Below are positions 53,107 to 62,905 of a DNA stretch of 64,000 nucleotides, one piece after another. The stretch comes from Psychroflexus aestuariivivens (GTDB lineage Bacteria; Bacteroidota; Bacteroidia; Flavobacteriales; Flavobacteriaceae), in contig NZ_RQVT01000001.1 of assembly GCF_004010055.1 (NCBI RefSeq), positions 1-64,000 of the forward strand, in the 5' to 3' direction. Under the pieces are notes generated by a model, which saw only the letters and a list, made by a program, of their open reading frames with translations, was not told where the DNA came from and searched no databases. Positions within the stretch are counted from its first letter, which is position 1. The number at the start of each line of letters is the position of its first letter. The translations under genes were made by a program, and so were the position numbers.

Positions 53107-53919
53107 ATGGGCTTGTTCAAAAAAAATCCATTTGGTCATTATTTAATTCTAAAAAAATGGCTGATAAGAATTATGGGGGCTTTAACCCATAGGCGTTACC
53201 GTGGGTTTAACGATTTACAAATTGAAGGTTCAGAAATCATTAAAGATTTGCCAGATACAAATGTTTTATTTGTCTCGAACCATCAAACCTATTTTGCAGA
53301 TGTTGTAGCAATGTACCACGTCTTCAACGCAAGTTTGAGCGGAAGAGTAGACAACATACAAAATGTAGGTTATTTATGGGATCCAAAACTTAATATTTAT
53401 TATGTTGCTGCCAAGGAAACAATGAAAGGTGGTTTCTTACCAAAACTTTTAGCTTATGCCGGTTCTGTAAGTATAGATAGAACTTGGAGAGCAGCAGGGC
53501 AATCTGTAAATCGACAAGTGAAAATGAGTGATATTTCTAATATTGGCAAAGCCTTGGACGATGGTTGGGTCATTACTTTTCCACAAGGAACGACAAAACC
53601 ATGGAAACCCATTCGTAAAGGAACAGCATTTATTATTAAAAAATATAAACCTATCGTTATTCCTATTGTGATAGATGGTTTTAGACGATCTTTTGACAAA
53701 AAGGGAATTCGCATCAAAAAGCGCAATATACTTCAATCAATGATTATTAAGGATCCACTTAAAATTGATTATGAAAATGAATCTGTGGAGAGCATTATTG
53801 AAAAAATAGAATATGCGATAGAACAACACCCTTCATTCTTAAAAGTGATTCCTGAATCTGAAATAAAAGCAGAGGAAGAGTTGAATGAAAAACGTCGATA
53901 CAGTGCAAAAAATGAATAA
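53107..53919 (+). CDS. 1-acylglycerol-3-phosphate acyltransferase-like protein
   Basis: A 270-residue PlsC-type acyltransferase. The acceptor-binding motif FPQGTTKPW and a later PIVIDGFRRSF are present. The catalytic motif reads NHQTYFAD, which places the aspartate at H-x5-D rather than the usual H-x4-D; this may be a family-level variant. It probably acylates lysophosphatidate or another lipid at the inner membrane. It is 35 bases after the Nudix gene. Confidence 0.8.
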   Translation: MGLFKKNPFGHYLILKKWLIRIMGALTHRRYRGFNDLQIEGSEIIKDLPDTNVLFVSNHQTYFADVVAMYHVFNASLSGRVDNIQNVGYLWDPKLNIYYVAAKETMKGGFLPKLLAYAGSVSIDRTWRAAGQSVNRQVKMSDISNIGKALDDGWVITFPQGTTKPWKPIRKGTAFIIKKYKPIVIPIVIDGFRRSFDKKGIRIKKRNILQSMIIKDPLKIDYENESVESIIEKIEYAIEQHPSFLKVIPESEIKAEEELNEKRRYSAKNE

Positions 53920-53928
53920 TTTTCTAAA

Positions 53929-55509
53929 TTAGAATTTAGTTTGTTTTACATTTTGCATTACTTTTTCAGCGCATTTTTCACCATCGATAGCAGCAGATAT
54001 AATTCCTCCTGCAAAACCAGCACCTTCACCACAAGGAAACAAACCTTTGATTTCCGGGTGTTCAAGACTTTCTGTATCTCTAGGAATTCTAACTGGTGAT
54101 GATGTTCTAGATTCTGTTGCTAAAATTATAGCTTCAGGATGATCAAAACCTTTCATCTTTTTAGAAAAAGCAATAAATCCTTGTCTTAAGCGATTGACTA
54201 TAGCTTTAGGAAAAATATCGTCCATTTCTACAGAAGTCACTCCAGGTTGATAGGAGCATTTTGGTAAGTAATCTGACTTCCGCTGTCTAATAAAATCTGA
54301 TAGAGCTTGTGCTGGTGCTTTTTGTGTTCGACCTGCTTTTTCCCAGCATATTTTTTCAATATATTCTTGAAATTTTAAACCTTTTAAAGGACCAAATTTT
54401 TCAAAATCTTTCAAGTTTTCGTCATCTATGGTCACTACAATGCCAGAATTTGCAAATGGATTGTTTCTTTTGGAAGGCGACCATCCATTCGTCACAACTT
54501 CTCCTGGTGTAGTTGCACAAGGCGCAATAATTCCGCCTGGACACATACAAAATGAATACACGCCTTTGCCGTCGACTTGTTCAACAAGGCTGTAAGCTGC
54601 TGGCGGTAAATATTCGGGTCTATTTTCAGTTTTATATTGAATCTGGTCTATTAATTGCTGCGGATGTTCAACCCGAACGCCCAACGCAAAAGTTTTAGAT
54701 TCAATTTTAATATTTCTTTTATGAAGTAAATAATAAATATCTCGAGCAGAATGACCTGTTGCCAAAATCACGTGATCTGCGAATATTTGATTTTCACTAT
54801 TAACAGTTACTCCTTTTATTTTTTGGTTTTCTATAATAAAATCAGTCAGTTTGGTATTGAAATGAATCTCACCACCAAAACTGATTAGAGTATCTCTCAT
54901 ATTAGCGATTATTTTTGGTAGCTTATTTGTGCCAATGTGAGGATGTGCATCAATTAAGATGTCTTCATCCGCGCCATGCTGAACAAAAGTTTCTAAAATT
55001 GAATTGATATGTTTTTTTCTACCTGATCTTGTATATAATTTCCCATCGGAATATGTGCCAGCTCCGCCTTCTCCAAAGCAGTAGTTCGATTCTGGATTTA
55101 CGATATGTTCTTTATTGATTTTTGCCAAATCAATTCGTCTAGAACGTACATCTTTGCCACGTTCAATAACAATAGGTTTAATTCCTAAACTGAGCAATTT
55201 TAGAGCTGCAAAGAGTCCAGCTGGACCGCTTCCAACTACAATTGTTTTAGATGAATTGTCATCAACTTTTTGGTAAGGTTTTTCTTCAATTTTTGGCCAA
55301 ATTATAGAGCTTCCCTTTAATTCATAAGCTATTTTTAATTGAAAAATAATATTCCGATGACGTGCATCAATTGAACGTTTGATGATTTTAAATTTATGAA
55401 TTTCATCTTTATGTATCTTGAGTTCTTTTGATAAAGCAGATTTTAATAATTCGTCTTTATTTGCAGTTTCTGGAGTTACACGTAGATTTATAGTTGGGAG
55501 TGTATTCAT
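53929..55509 (-). CDS. FAD-dependent oxidoreductase (COG2509-type)
   Basis: A 526-residue flavoprotein. An N-terminal domain of about 90 residues precedes the FAD-binding motif VGSGPAGLFAALKLL; other signatures are CFGEGGAGTYSDGKL, a middle HVILATGHSARDIYYLL and C-terminal FPCGEGAGFAGGIISAAIDG. The substrate is not known; related proteins are often annotated as dehydrogenases. It is convergent with the acyltransferase gene, 9 bases apart. Confidence 0.85.
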   Translation of the reverse strand: MNTLPTINLRVTPETANKDELLKSALSKELKIHKDEIHKFKIIKRSIDARHRNIIFQLKIAYELKGSSIIWPKIEEKPYQKVDDNSSKTIVVGSGPAGLFAALKLLSLGIKPIVIERGKDVRSRRIDLAKINKEHIVNPESNYCFGEGGAGTYSDGKLYTRSGRKKHINSILETFVQHGADEDILIDAHPHIGTNKLPKIIANMRDTLISFGGEIHFNTKLTDFIIENQKIKGVTVNSENQIFADHVILATGHSARDIYYLLHKRNIKIESKTFALGVRVEHPQQLIDQIQYKTENRPEYLPPAAYSLVEQVDGKGVYSFCMCPGGIIAPCATTPGEVVTNGWSPSKRNNPFANSGIVVTIDDENLKDFEKFGPLKGLKFQEYIEKICWEKAGRTQKAPAQALSDFIRQRKSDYLPKCSYQPGVTSVEMDDIFPKAIVNRLRQGFIAFSKKMKGFDHPEAIILATESRTSSPVRIPRDTESLEHPEIKGLFPCGEGAGFAGGIISAAIDGEKCAEKVMQNVKQTKF

Positions 55510-55576
55510 TGAAAAAATATAACATGCAAAGATAATTAAATTTCATTTTGAATATAGAATGCTTCACATTCATTCA

Positions 55577-55611
55577 AAAAAAAAAGCTGTCTTTTCAAAA
55601 GACAGCTTTTT
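55577..55611 (-). terminator. Terminator of the large T9SS gene
   Basis: AAAAGCTGTCTTTT / AAAAGACAGCTTTT stem with a tiny loop and a long T-run on the minus strand (A-run on plus). Confidence 0.9.
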
Positions 55612-55641
55612 AAGCCTAAACCTAAACTTAAATATAAAGAC

Positions 55642-58600
55642 TTATTTTATAATTACTTTTTTAGTCACTTGTTGGCCATCGCTGTTTATTTTCACGAAAT
55701 AAACTCCAGAATTCAACTCATAGGTATTAACTTTTATTTCTTCTTGAAAATCAGATTCAATTGATTTTACAGATTGACCAATGCTATTGAAAATTTCAAC
55801 TTTAGTTTCGCTGCTTCCTAAAATTCTACCTTTGATAGTAAAATAACCGTTTGTAGATGGGTTAGGGAAGAGGCTAAAGTCATTATCATTCAATTCAAAA
55901 TCGCCTTCAGATAAAGTTGTTTGTTCAAAAACAACTTTAAAACGGTCATAATTTACAGATCCTGGAATTGAAGAATCAATTGTAAAAGGAATATTATTTA
56001 CACCATCGTTCAGTTCATGGTCGACGTTTGTGTATGTATCTCTAAGATAAATATTATAATTTGGCATATCTTCAACTTCAACTTTCATGGTATAATCTGA
56101 ATCTCTGTAGTTGCCAATCCAAAAACCAAACATTTGGTTGTCTTCTGGAAAAGGTCTTTTTTCAATAGCCAAATAACTTCCGTTGGATTCAATACCAATG
56201 GTTTCATCATCATTCCAAAATTTAAGGGCATCGTCATTACCAACTTCAGCATCGAACATTGCACCAAACTTAAAACGCACACCGTCCATTAATTCATTGT
56301 TTGAATTTTTGATGATGCTCAAGTCAACTTTAGAATTTGAATTCACACTAAAGACTTGATTTGTTAAGGTTTGACTAGTTTTAAATGATTCTTTGAAAGT
56401 TAGAGTAGGAACTTCACCAGGTTGAATTGTTCTAGAAGTTTGAACAAATCCAGCTTGATTTGGTTGTAAAAATCTATATTTTCCATCACCTGTAATGTTA
56501 TTATTATCTGGATTGTTAGGAATATATTGAACAGGCTCAGCATCTAAATCTACAGTAACATATCCACCTCTATTTCCTAAATTCGGATTGTAGGCGTAGT
56601 AAAAATTCTTATTCAAATTGTTTGAACTGTTAGCCAAAGTTTCTTTCATATCAACTTCAGCTTGGTATGGATTACCAATCAATGAAAAACCATCAGGATT
56701 TGGATTAAGATCATCATCTATATTTACATCTCCAGTCAAAACAGTTCCAAGAGAACGTAATCTTGTCGGACTTCCCATCGCAGTATTATTAGACCAAACA
56801 TTTGTACTTCTGTCGCCTCTAATTAAAATACCATAAGCTTTTCCAGCTTCTAAAGTGTTGTTGATAGTACTGTTGATAGTCGTCCAAGAACCGTTTTGCG
56901 CATTCCAAGTAAATAATGAAGGATTTCCTGTAAGTGTAGCATCAAATCCGTTTTGTCCGTTTACACTTCCTGTGATATGCGTTCCATATCCAGGTTTTGG
57001 GTTTTGGTTTAGACTAAAATCATTGACTGTGTTATTCACACCTTCTTGCCAGTTTTCGTTGATAGACGTCGTTGTGTTGACAGATGTTGTCATATATCTA
57101 AACGCTCTATTATTCAATGGAATATAGCGCTCAATCATAACATCACCAACTATAGTATTTCCGTTTTCAATTTCACTAATAATAGCGGTAGTATTTGAAT
57201 TTGACTTAAAAGTCACCAAATTATTGATTGGATCACTATAATCGTAGTTTGTAACTAAATTACCACTAACTAAATTTAGAGAATTAAAGATGTCTATATT
57301 ACCAGAAACAAGGTTAAGATTATTACCATTATCGATTGATAGGTTGTAAAGTATTGTTTTGTTTAATGTTGAAAAGTTTTGATTTTGTGATCCTTTGAAA
57401 GCTAAAGTAGAGTTTCCAGGATTATAAAAACCATTATTTTCAAAATTTCCATAAACCTCTATTAGTGACTCATTAGTCTGTGAAACGCTAGCGCCACTAA
57501 CTATGATTAGGTCTTTCATTTCAACATCTTCTGAAAAAACAGGATCGTTTGGAGTAATATTTATAGTTACATCAATGTCTTTTGTTGGAAAACCGTTACT
57601 CCAGTTATTAACATTTTCAGCATCCGAAGAAACAACACCAATCCAAACTGTTGGCTCAGAAGCGCATTCGTCAGTACCTATTGTTCCGTTAAGCACCCAA
57701 TTGGATGGAATTTGTGAAAAATTTGGAATTGAAATACCGCTTTCACCGTTGGCTGTAATTTGACCGCCCCAACCGTTTACGTTGCCATTCAAAGTTATTG
57801 TATTACAACCTGAATTAGATTCGATTAGTCCAGCATGGTTTGTTAGATTATTGAAAATTATTTCTTCACCAAACTGAATTGTTCCTGTTGAATTTATTTG
57901 TGTACTTCCAGAAATTTCAAAACCACCATTTGCAGTGATTATTCCATTCCAAACATTTAAATTACCACCAACAGTAAAATTATTTTCTATGGTTAATGTT
58001 GCATTACTAGAGTTACTTTCTAAGTCTCCTGATATATTTAAAACACCTGAAATATTAGAATAAGCATCATTTCTAAATATTTGATTGAAGTTTATTTCAC
58101 CGCTAGAATTAATAGAGCCAAAAGAATTAGCTAAGTTGCCTTCAAAAGTTGTGGTTCCTTCATTATTCAAAGTGAAATTACTTCCCATTTGTTTTTCCCA
58201 ACTGCTATTGTCAACTGTTAAAACACTTCCATCATAAACATTTATCAAACCACTATCAAAATTTGTATCTCCACCAATTAGATTGGTTGTTGCACCATCA
58301 TAAGAATGTAAAATTCCATTTTGAAATTTTACAACCGCTGTAAGCGTACCATAATTATTTATTACTGAATTATTCTTAATTTTAATTGTGACATTGTTTC
58401 CATGGTTGAAAGTACCGTAGTTATTTATTTTAATACCATTCCCACTATTAGGCCAGTTGAGACCTTGAGAATTAAAAGTCACACCTTCACCAATACATAA
58501 AGTTGAGTTGTTGCCAACGTTTTTCCAACTTGCATTATAAGTGAAGTTACCAGCCAAACAAATTGTTTTGTTGTTCAAAGCACCGTTAGGCCAATTGTCG

Positions 58601-58704
58601 TTTGGACTGTCTAAAACATAATCACAATTACAATCTGAAGGTAAATCTTGAGCAATTGTGAAATTGAAAACAAAAAATAGAATAGATAAAAATAAATATT
58701 TCAT
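55642..58704 (-). CDS. Large T9SS secreted repeat protein
   Basis: A 1020-residue secreted protein starting at ATG 58704 (signal peptide MKYLFLSILFFVFNFTIAQ). The first ~450 residues are Asn/Gly-rich strands of the right-handed beta-helix type (FNQIFRNDAYSNISGVLNI ... LESNSSNATLTIENNF). The C-terminal half shares phrases with the cargo at 915-4292 (GYGTHITGSV, AGKAYGILIRGDR, FSLIGNPYQAEVDM). It ends in a type-A sorting tail (FSLFPNPSTNGYFTI ... QVTKKVIIK). Likely a surface adhesin or polymer-binding protein. Confidence 0.9.
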   Translation of the reverse strand: MKYLFLSILFFVFNFTIAQDLPSDCNCDYVLDSPNDNWPNGALNNKTICLAGNFTYNASWKNVGNNSTLCIGEGVTFNSQGLNWPNSGNGIKINNYGTFNHGNNVTIKIKNNSVINNYGTLTAVVKFQNGILHSYDGATTNLIGGDTNFDSGLINVYDGSVLTVDNSSWEKQMGSNFTLNNEGTTTFEGNLANSFGSINSSGEINFNQIFRNDAYSNISGVLNISGDLESNSSNATLTIENNFTVGGNLNVWNGIITANGGFEISGSTQINSTGTIQFGEEIIFNNLTNHAGLIESNSGCNTITLNGNVNGWGGQITANGESGISIPNFSQIPSNWVLNGTIGTDECASEPTVWIGVVSSDAENVNNWSNGFPTKDIDVTINITPNDPVFSEDVEMKDLIIVSGASVSQTNESLIEVYGNFENNGFYNPGNSTLAFKGSQNQNFSTLNKTILYNLSIDNGNNLNLVSGNIDIFNSLNLVSGNLVTNYDYSDPINNLVTFKSNSNTTAIISEIENGNTIVGDVMIERYIPLNNRAFRYMTTSVNTTTSINENWQEGVNNTVNDFSLNQNPKPGYGTHITGSVNGQNGFDATLTGNPSLFTWNAQNGSWTTINSTINNTLEAGKAYGILIRGDRSTNVWSNNTAMGSPTRLRSLGTVLTGDVNIDDDLNPNPDGFSLIGNPYQAEVDMKETLANSSNNLNKNFYYAYNPNLGNRGGYVTVDLDAEPVQYIPNNPDNNNITGDGKYRFLQPNQAGFVQTSRTIQPGEVPTLTFKESFKTSQTLTNQVFSVNSNSKVDLSIIKNSNNELMDGVRFKFGAMFDAEVGNDDALKFWNDDETIGIESNGSYLAIEKRPFPEDNQMFGFWIGNYRDSDYTMKVEVEDMPNYNIYLRDTYTNVDHELNDGVNNIPFTIDSSIPGSVNYDRFKVVFEQTTLSEGDFELNDNDFSLFPNPSTNGYFTIKGRILGSSETKVEIFNSIGQSVKSIESDFQEEIKVNTYELNSGVYFVKINSDGQQVTKKVIIK

Positions 58705-59337
58705 GATAATTCTGAATTTTGATACAAAAATATTATGCATGCTCAGTAATTAATTTTATATTTTGCTCGAGTTTCACTTATATTGCTATTTAGTTTCTTA
58801 ATTATTGCTAAAATTTGGTTGGAAGGATAATATTGTTTTCTAATAACTTAAATACTCAAATACTACGACTGCTTTGCTTTTAGAAATCAGTATTACATCA
58901 CTTTTGTAAGAATATTATAACAATAATTATGTACTATAAGTTAATCGAATCTCAAATCTCAAAACTTATTAGATATATTTATATTTCACTTTATTTAATA
59001 CTGGATTTCATTTTCTATTTTGAAAATTACTGTTCGAAAATGAATTATAACTAAACAATCGACTTAAGAGATTCTAGTGGAAATATTGTGTAAATAATCA
59101 GAACTTAAAACTTGAAATTCTTTAAGGGACTGTTTTACAGGTAGGTAATGAGTTGGTAGAAAACTAAGATATAAATAATCGAAACAGATTATTAGCTATA
59201 AAGGTAAAAAAATACGAATCAAAAGCTATGACAGAAGAGCTACATATGTTTTTCTAAAAATGACTGGATTACCTGTCGAATTGCTAACTATCAGAAAATA
59301 TGAAATACAACAATAGCCTAAATCATTTTTGTCAATT
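58705..59337. other. Long AT-rich intergenic region
   Basis: More than 600 bases without a supported gene. Near 59200-59320 the plus strand has short frames of charged residues (for example KVKKYESKAMTEELHMFF) that might be remains of a lost gene, but nothing recognisable continues across frames. Confidence 0.4.
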
Positions 59338-59787
59338 TCAAATTACTTTTTCTATTACAAAGGAATTTCCATTGAAGGTAACATTGTCTCCCACGCATTT
59401 ACCAATTAATAATTGACCAATTGGCGTACCTATAGAAATGGCATAAACAGTTTTTCCGTCAGCTTGCAAAGCACCAAGACTCACCGCTATAAAATAATGA
59501 GCTTTGGAAGTAAACACCAAACTCCCAAGACCTACTTTACCTAGTCTTTCTTCGGTATTAATTTTGGAAAGTGTCGTTCTCAATTTATCGATTTCTGCCA
59601 GTTGCTTTCCTGTTTTCTCAAGTTCTATCTGAAGCATTGCCCGACCTGTTTCATGCTTATCACCAGCACTGCTTTTAGTTTCAGAAGTTAGACTGTTTTG
59701 AATATCAGCCATCTGATTTTGAATGATTTTCCTACGATTTTCTAGGAGTTGGACGCACTGCTGATGTAAACTAACTTTAAGATTCAT
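59338..59787 (-). CDS. GreA/GreB-like protein
   Basis: A 149-residue protein with an N-terminal coiled coil (about 5-75, ending EKTGKQLAEIDKLRTTLSKI) and a C-terminal FKBP-like barrel (LGSLVFTSKAHYFIAVSLGA ... SIGTPIGQLLIGK). This is the layout of Gre transcript-cleavage factors, and such shortened members are common in Bacteroidota. The acidic tip residues of true GreA (D-E pair) are not obvious, so it may act on polymerase differently. Confidence 0.8.
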   Translation of the reverse strand: MNLKVSLHQQCVQLLENRRKIIQNQMADIQNSLTSETKSSAGDKHETGRAMLQIELEKTGKQLAEIDKLRTTLSKINTEERLGKVGLGSLVFTSKAHYFIAVSLGALQADGKTVYAISIGTPIGQLLIGKCVGDNVTFNGNSFVIEKVI

Positions 59788-60113
59788 GGGATAGATTTAA
59801 GTATCAAATTCGGCTCAATATAAGATACTACATACAAAATTAGAATTTCGTTTCAATAAAATAATTCTGAAATTCTTCTGGTAACATTTCAGAATTTTTA
59901 AATTGACTTCAAATTTGATAAATGAAATTAAAAAAGTAGAATAAGTAAGAGAGGCCAAAGTAAATTTTTCATCCTATTGCGCCATTCAGTTTAATAGTGA
60001 TTATTCAATAGAATTCTTCTTGGCTTGACTCGAAGAAGTTGATTATTTTTTAACATAATTTCAAATTCAAAAAAAAATTATTTAAATTAAAGTTCAATTA
60101 AAAAACAAAAATC
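59788..60113. other. Intergenic region without gene
   Basis: AT-rich spacer between divergent genes. No terminator, repeat or clear promoter recognised. Confidence 0.4.
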
Positions 60114-60635
60114 ATGAAAAATCTACCAACAAAAAATGTATTGACTCTGGCTATGAGCTTATTAGCTTTTATTTTTATTGCCTGTGACAGCAACCCAGTG
60201 GAAAGTGAAGAATATAAAGCAATGGTGACTGAACACGAAGAATTGATGGGAAATCAGGATTTTATGAAAGAAACCTATAAAAAAATGGAAGAGATGCATG
60301 AATTTATGAAGGAAAAATCTGATAATTATTCAGATATGCCAGAGATGGATAGCATCCATTCAGCTTTGAGAGATAAGCACCAGAATATTCTTGTTCAGCA
60401 TTATAAAACAATCCAGTTCCACGAAGACCTACTTAAGAAACATGATAAATTGATAGAAAAACATGCCTCTGAAGAAGTCGAATTGGAAACCTTTGAATTT
60501 GAGTTTGATAATATTTTAGAAGAACAAAAACAAATGAAGGAAAAGCACCAAAAAATGAAAGAAGAACATGAAATGTTGAGAAACGAACATGACCAGATGA
60601 TAGAAGCTCATTCTTCGGCGAAGGAAGAAATCTGA
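60114..60635 (+). CDS. Met/His-rich coiled-coil lipoprotein
   Basis: A 173-residue lipoprotein (signal MKNLPTKNVLTLAMSLLAFI, lipobox FIAC). The mature part is one long charged coiled coil unusually rich in Met and His, for example YKKMEEMHEFMKEKS, MPEMDSIHSALRDKH and QKMKEEHEMLRNEHDQMIEA. Met and His at regular helical spacing could bind copper or another metal in the periplasm; that is inference. No neighbour gives a role. A terminator follows. Confidence 0.8.
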   Translation: MKNLPTKNVLTLAMSLLAFIFIACDSNPVESEEYKAMVTEHEELMGNQDFMKETYKKMEEMHEFMKEKSDNYSDMPEMDSIHSALRDKHQNILVQHYKTIQFHEDLLKKHDKLIEKHASEEVELETFEFEFDNILEEQKQMKEKHQKMKEEHEMLRNEHDQMIEAHSSAKEEI

Positions 60636-60661
60636 TAATAAATAACATTTTTAAATCTATG

Positions 60662-60688
60662 AAAAAGGTATGTTAAACATACCTTTTT
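60662..60688 (+). terminator. Terminator after the Met/His-rich lipoprotein
   Basis: Stem AAAAAGGTATGT / ACATACCTTTTT with a 3-base loop and a T-run, 26 bases past the stop codon. Confidence 0.85.
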
Positions 60689-60834
60689 TTATTCTGAATT
60701 TGCCCCTGACAAACTTTAATCTTCTTCGAAACATTGATTAATGCTTTACTCAATTTAAAACATCTATACGAATAACCTGAATTTATTTAATAGAACTCAG
60801 CTTCATAATGATTTATATTAATGAAATCTAAACA

Positions 60835-62628
60835 TTAAAATCCGTAGAAAACTGGAATCATAAAGGTTGCTATAATCCAGAATATAATATTGAGTATTGT
60901 CCCAACTTTAAGAAAATCCTTAAAATTGTATTTACCAGCACTATAAACCATTGTGTTGGTTTGATAGCCTACAGGTGTCATAAAACTGGCTGAACCTGCA
61001 AAAGCAATTGCCATAAGAAAAGGAATAGGACTTAAGTCAAGACTATTAGCAGTAGCAATAGCTATTGGAGCTAAAAGGGCTGCAGCAGCGTTATTAGTCA
61101 TAAGTTCAGTAAGCAATGAAGTAAGTAAATATAAGCCTGACAACACTGCGATAGGTCCCCAAAGATCTAGACGCTGAAACATACTTTCAGCTATAAGTTG
61201 ATCTAGCCCAGAATTAGCCATTGCAGTTCCTAAACTCAGAGCTCCTGCTAGAAGAAAAATCACTTTCCAATCAATTGCTTTATAAAGTTTTTTCATATTA
61301 AGAATTCCTAGTAATACTAGCATTGAAACTCCCGCAATTGCTGCTGTCATTATGTCTAAGAAACCAAGGCTTGCAGAACCAATAACTCCAATTATTACTG
61401 CTAAAACTATATAAAAGTTCCTTTTATTGAAAGAAACGATTTTGTCTTCAGAAAGAATAGCAAGAGGTGCTTCAGCTTCTTTAGCCATTTCCTCGATATT
61501 TTCTTTAAAACTATTCCTAACTTCAGCCAGAATAACATCACCAGCCTTAAGTTTGATATCAGAAAGATTTTCATTAGTTACTCCTTTGCGTTGTCTCACA
61601 GCTAATGGAATAGCTCTGAAACGACCTTTGAAGTTGGTATCACCCAGTTTTTTTCCTGCCAGCGGCGAATTTGCAACAATGATTAGTTCCATGAGAGAAG
61701 AGTTTTTCATTTCCTCTTCTACGTTAGTAATATCAATTTTAAAGTAATCATTTTTTTCTGCCCATTTTTTCAGTTTTTTTATTTTATCACCTGAGCATCT
61801 TACCTTTATAATATCACCTTCCTGAAGTTGCATCTCTTTTGAAGGTAGAGAAAAGTTTTTATCACCTCGGCTTACTTCTAAGCTATCTAGATTCATTTTT
61901 ATCAATTCAGAAATCTCAGGTTTCCCTTCTTTTTCGTTATCTTTTAATTCTGCTAGTTTTATTTCAGTCAGATAATCTTTCATTCCAAATTTCTCACTCA
62001 GGTTTTTCTCTTCTTTTTTCTTTGGGATTAAGCGTATTCCTATAAATAACATGTAAAGTATGCCTACAACAAGAAATATTAGTCCTATTGGAGTAAGTTG
62101 AAACATAGAAATAGGCTCCAGATTTTCTTTTTCAGCAATGCCGCTGACCAAAATATTTGTTGAAGTTCCCACCAAAGTGCAAGTCCCACCAAAGATGGAA
62201 GCAAAAGACAAAGGGATAAGTAGCTTGTTAGGCGGATAACCAGAAGAATTAGCAATCTTTATGACTACCGGAATAAAAACAGCGACAACTGGAGTATTAT
62301 TAATAAAAGCAGATATTACGGCGATGAGAATCATCATTAAAATCATTCCCTGATTGAAATTATTCTCAAATACTTTAGATAATTTTTGTGCCAGAAATTG
62401 TAATGCACCAGTTTGAAGCATCGCGGCACTCAGGGCAAACATAAAAGCTACCGTGATAGTCGCATTGTTACTAAAACCTTCGACGCCTTGCTGTGGGGTT
62501 ATTACACCTGTTATCACTAAAGCAACTATAATTAGAAGTGCTACCAAATCTACACGAATAACTTCGGTAGCAAAGAGAACCATTGCTCCAGCAATTACGC
62601 ACAAGGTTATAATCACGTCTACCGTCAT
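60835..62628 (-). CDS. SLC13 family permease with TrkA_C domains
   Basis: A 597-residue anion transporter. The N-terminal transmembrane half contains FSNNATITVAFMFALSAAM, INNTPVVAVFIPV and GTCTLVGTSTNILVSG. Two TrkA_C (RCK-C) domains fill the middle loop (about 215-390). The C-terminal half ends with LMTNNAAAALLAPIA and SASFMTPVGYQTNTMVY. It likely imports sulfate or dicarboxylates with sodium. Length is usual for this group. It is monocistronic. Confidence 0.9.
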   Translation of the reverse strand: MTVDVIITLCVIAGAMVLFATEVIRVDLVALLIIVALVITGVITPQQGVEGFSNNATITVAFMFALSAAMLQTGALQFLAQKLSKVFENNFNQGMILMMILIAVISAFINNTPVVAVFIPVVIKIANSSGYPPNKLLIPLSFASIFGGTCTLVGTSTNILVSGIAEKENLEPISMFQLTPIGLIFLVVGILYMLFIGIRLIPKKKEEKNLSEKFGMKDYLTEIKLAELKDNEKEGKPEISELIKMNLDSLEVSRGDKNFSLPSKEMQLQEGDIIKVRCSGDKIKKLKKWAEKNDYFKIDITNVEEEMKNSSLMELIIVANSPLAGKKLGDTNFKGRFRAIPLAVRQRKGVTNENLSDIKLKAGDVILAEVRNSFKENIEEMAKEAEAPLAILSEDKIVSFNKRNFYIVLAVIIGVIGSASLGFLDIMTAAIAGVSMLVLLGILNMKKLYKAIDWKVIFLLAGALSLGTAMANSGLDQLIAESMFQRLDLWGPIAVLSGLYLLTSLLTELMTNNAAAALLAPIAIATANSLDLSPIPFLMAIAFAGSASFMTPVGYQTNTMVYSAGKYNFKDFLKVGTILNIIFWIIATFMIPVFYGF

Positions 62629-62905
62629 TATTTATTTTAAATTTTTAGCATCTGAAACTTATGTTCAATAAGTGTTTCAACTTTTCAAGCGTTATTTTCT
62701 GTGACTTTTTAAAGATAAAAGTTTTTTATAAACTTTTCAAAAGTATAAGTTATTGATTAAGCTTTGAAAAAAAATATTTTACTGATTTTATTGTAAAAAA
62801 ATCACAAATACAAACAGAAAAAAGTAGGTTTTTGAGTTTTTATCTAATAAAAATTGATAATTCCCGAGATGAAAAATTTATAGTTATTAAATTAAATTTC
62901 AAATT

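Noticed and set aside
59190-59330. Possible gene remnant in the intergenic gap
   Set aside because: Charged peptide fragments in two frames, but no family could be recognised and no continuity.
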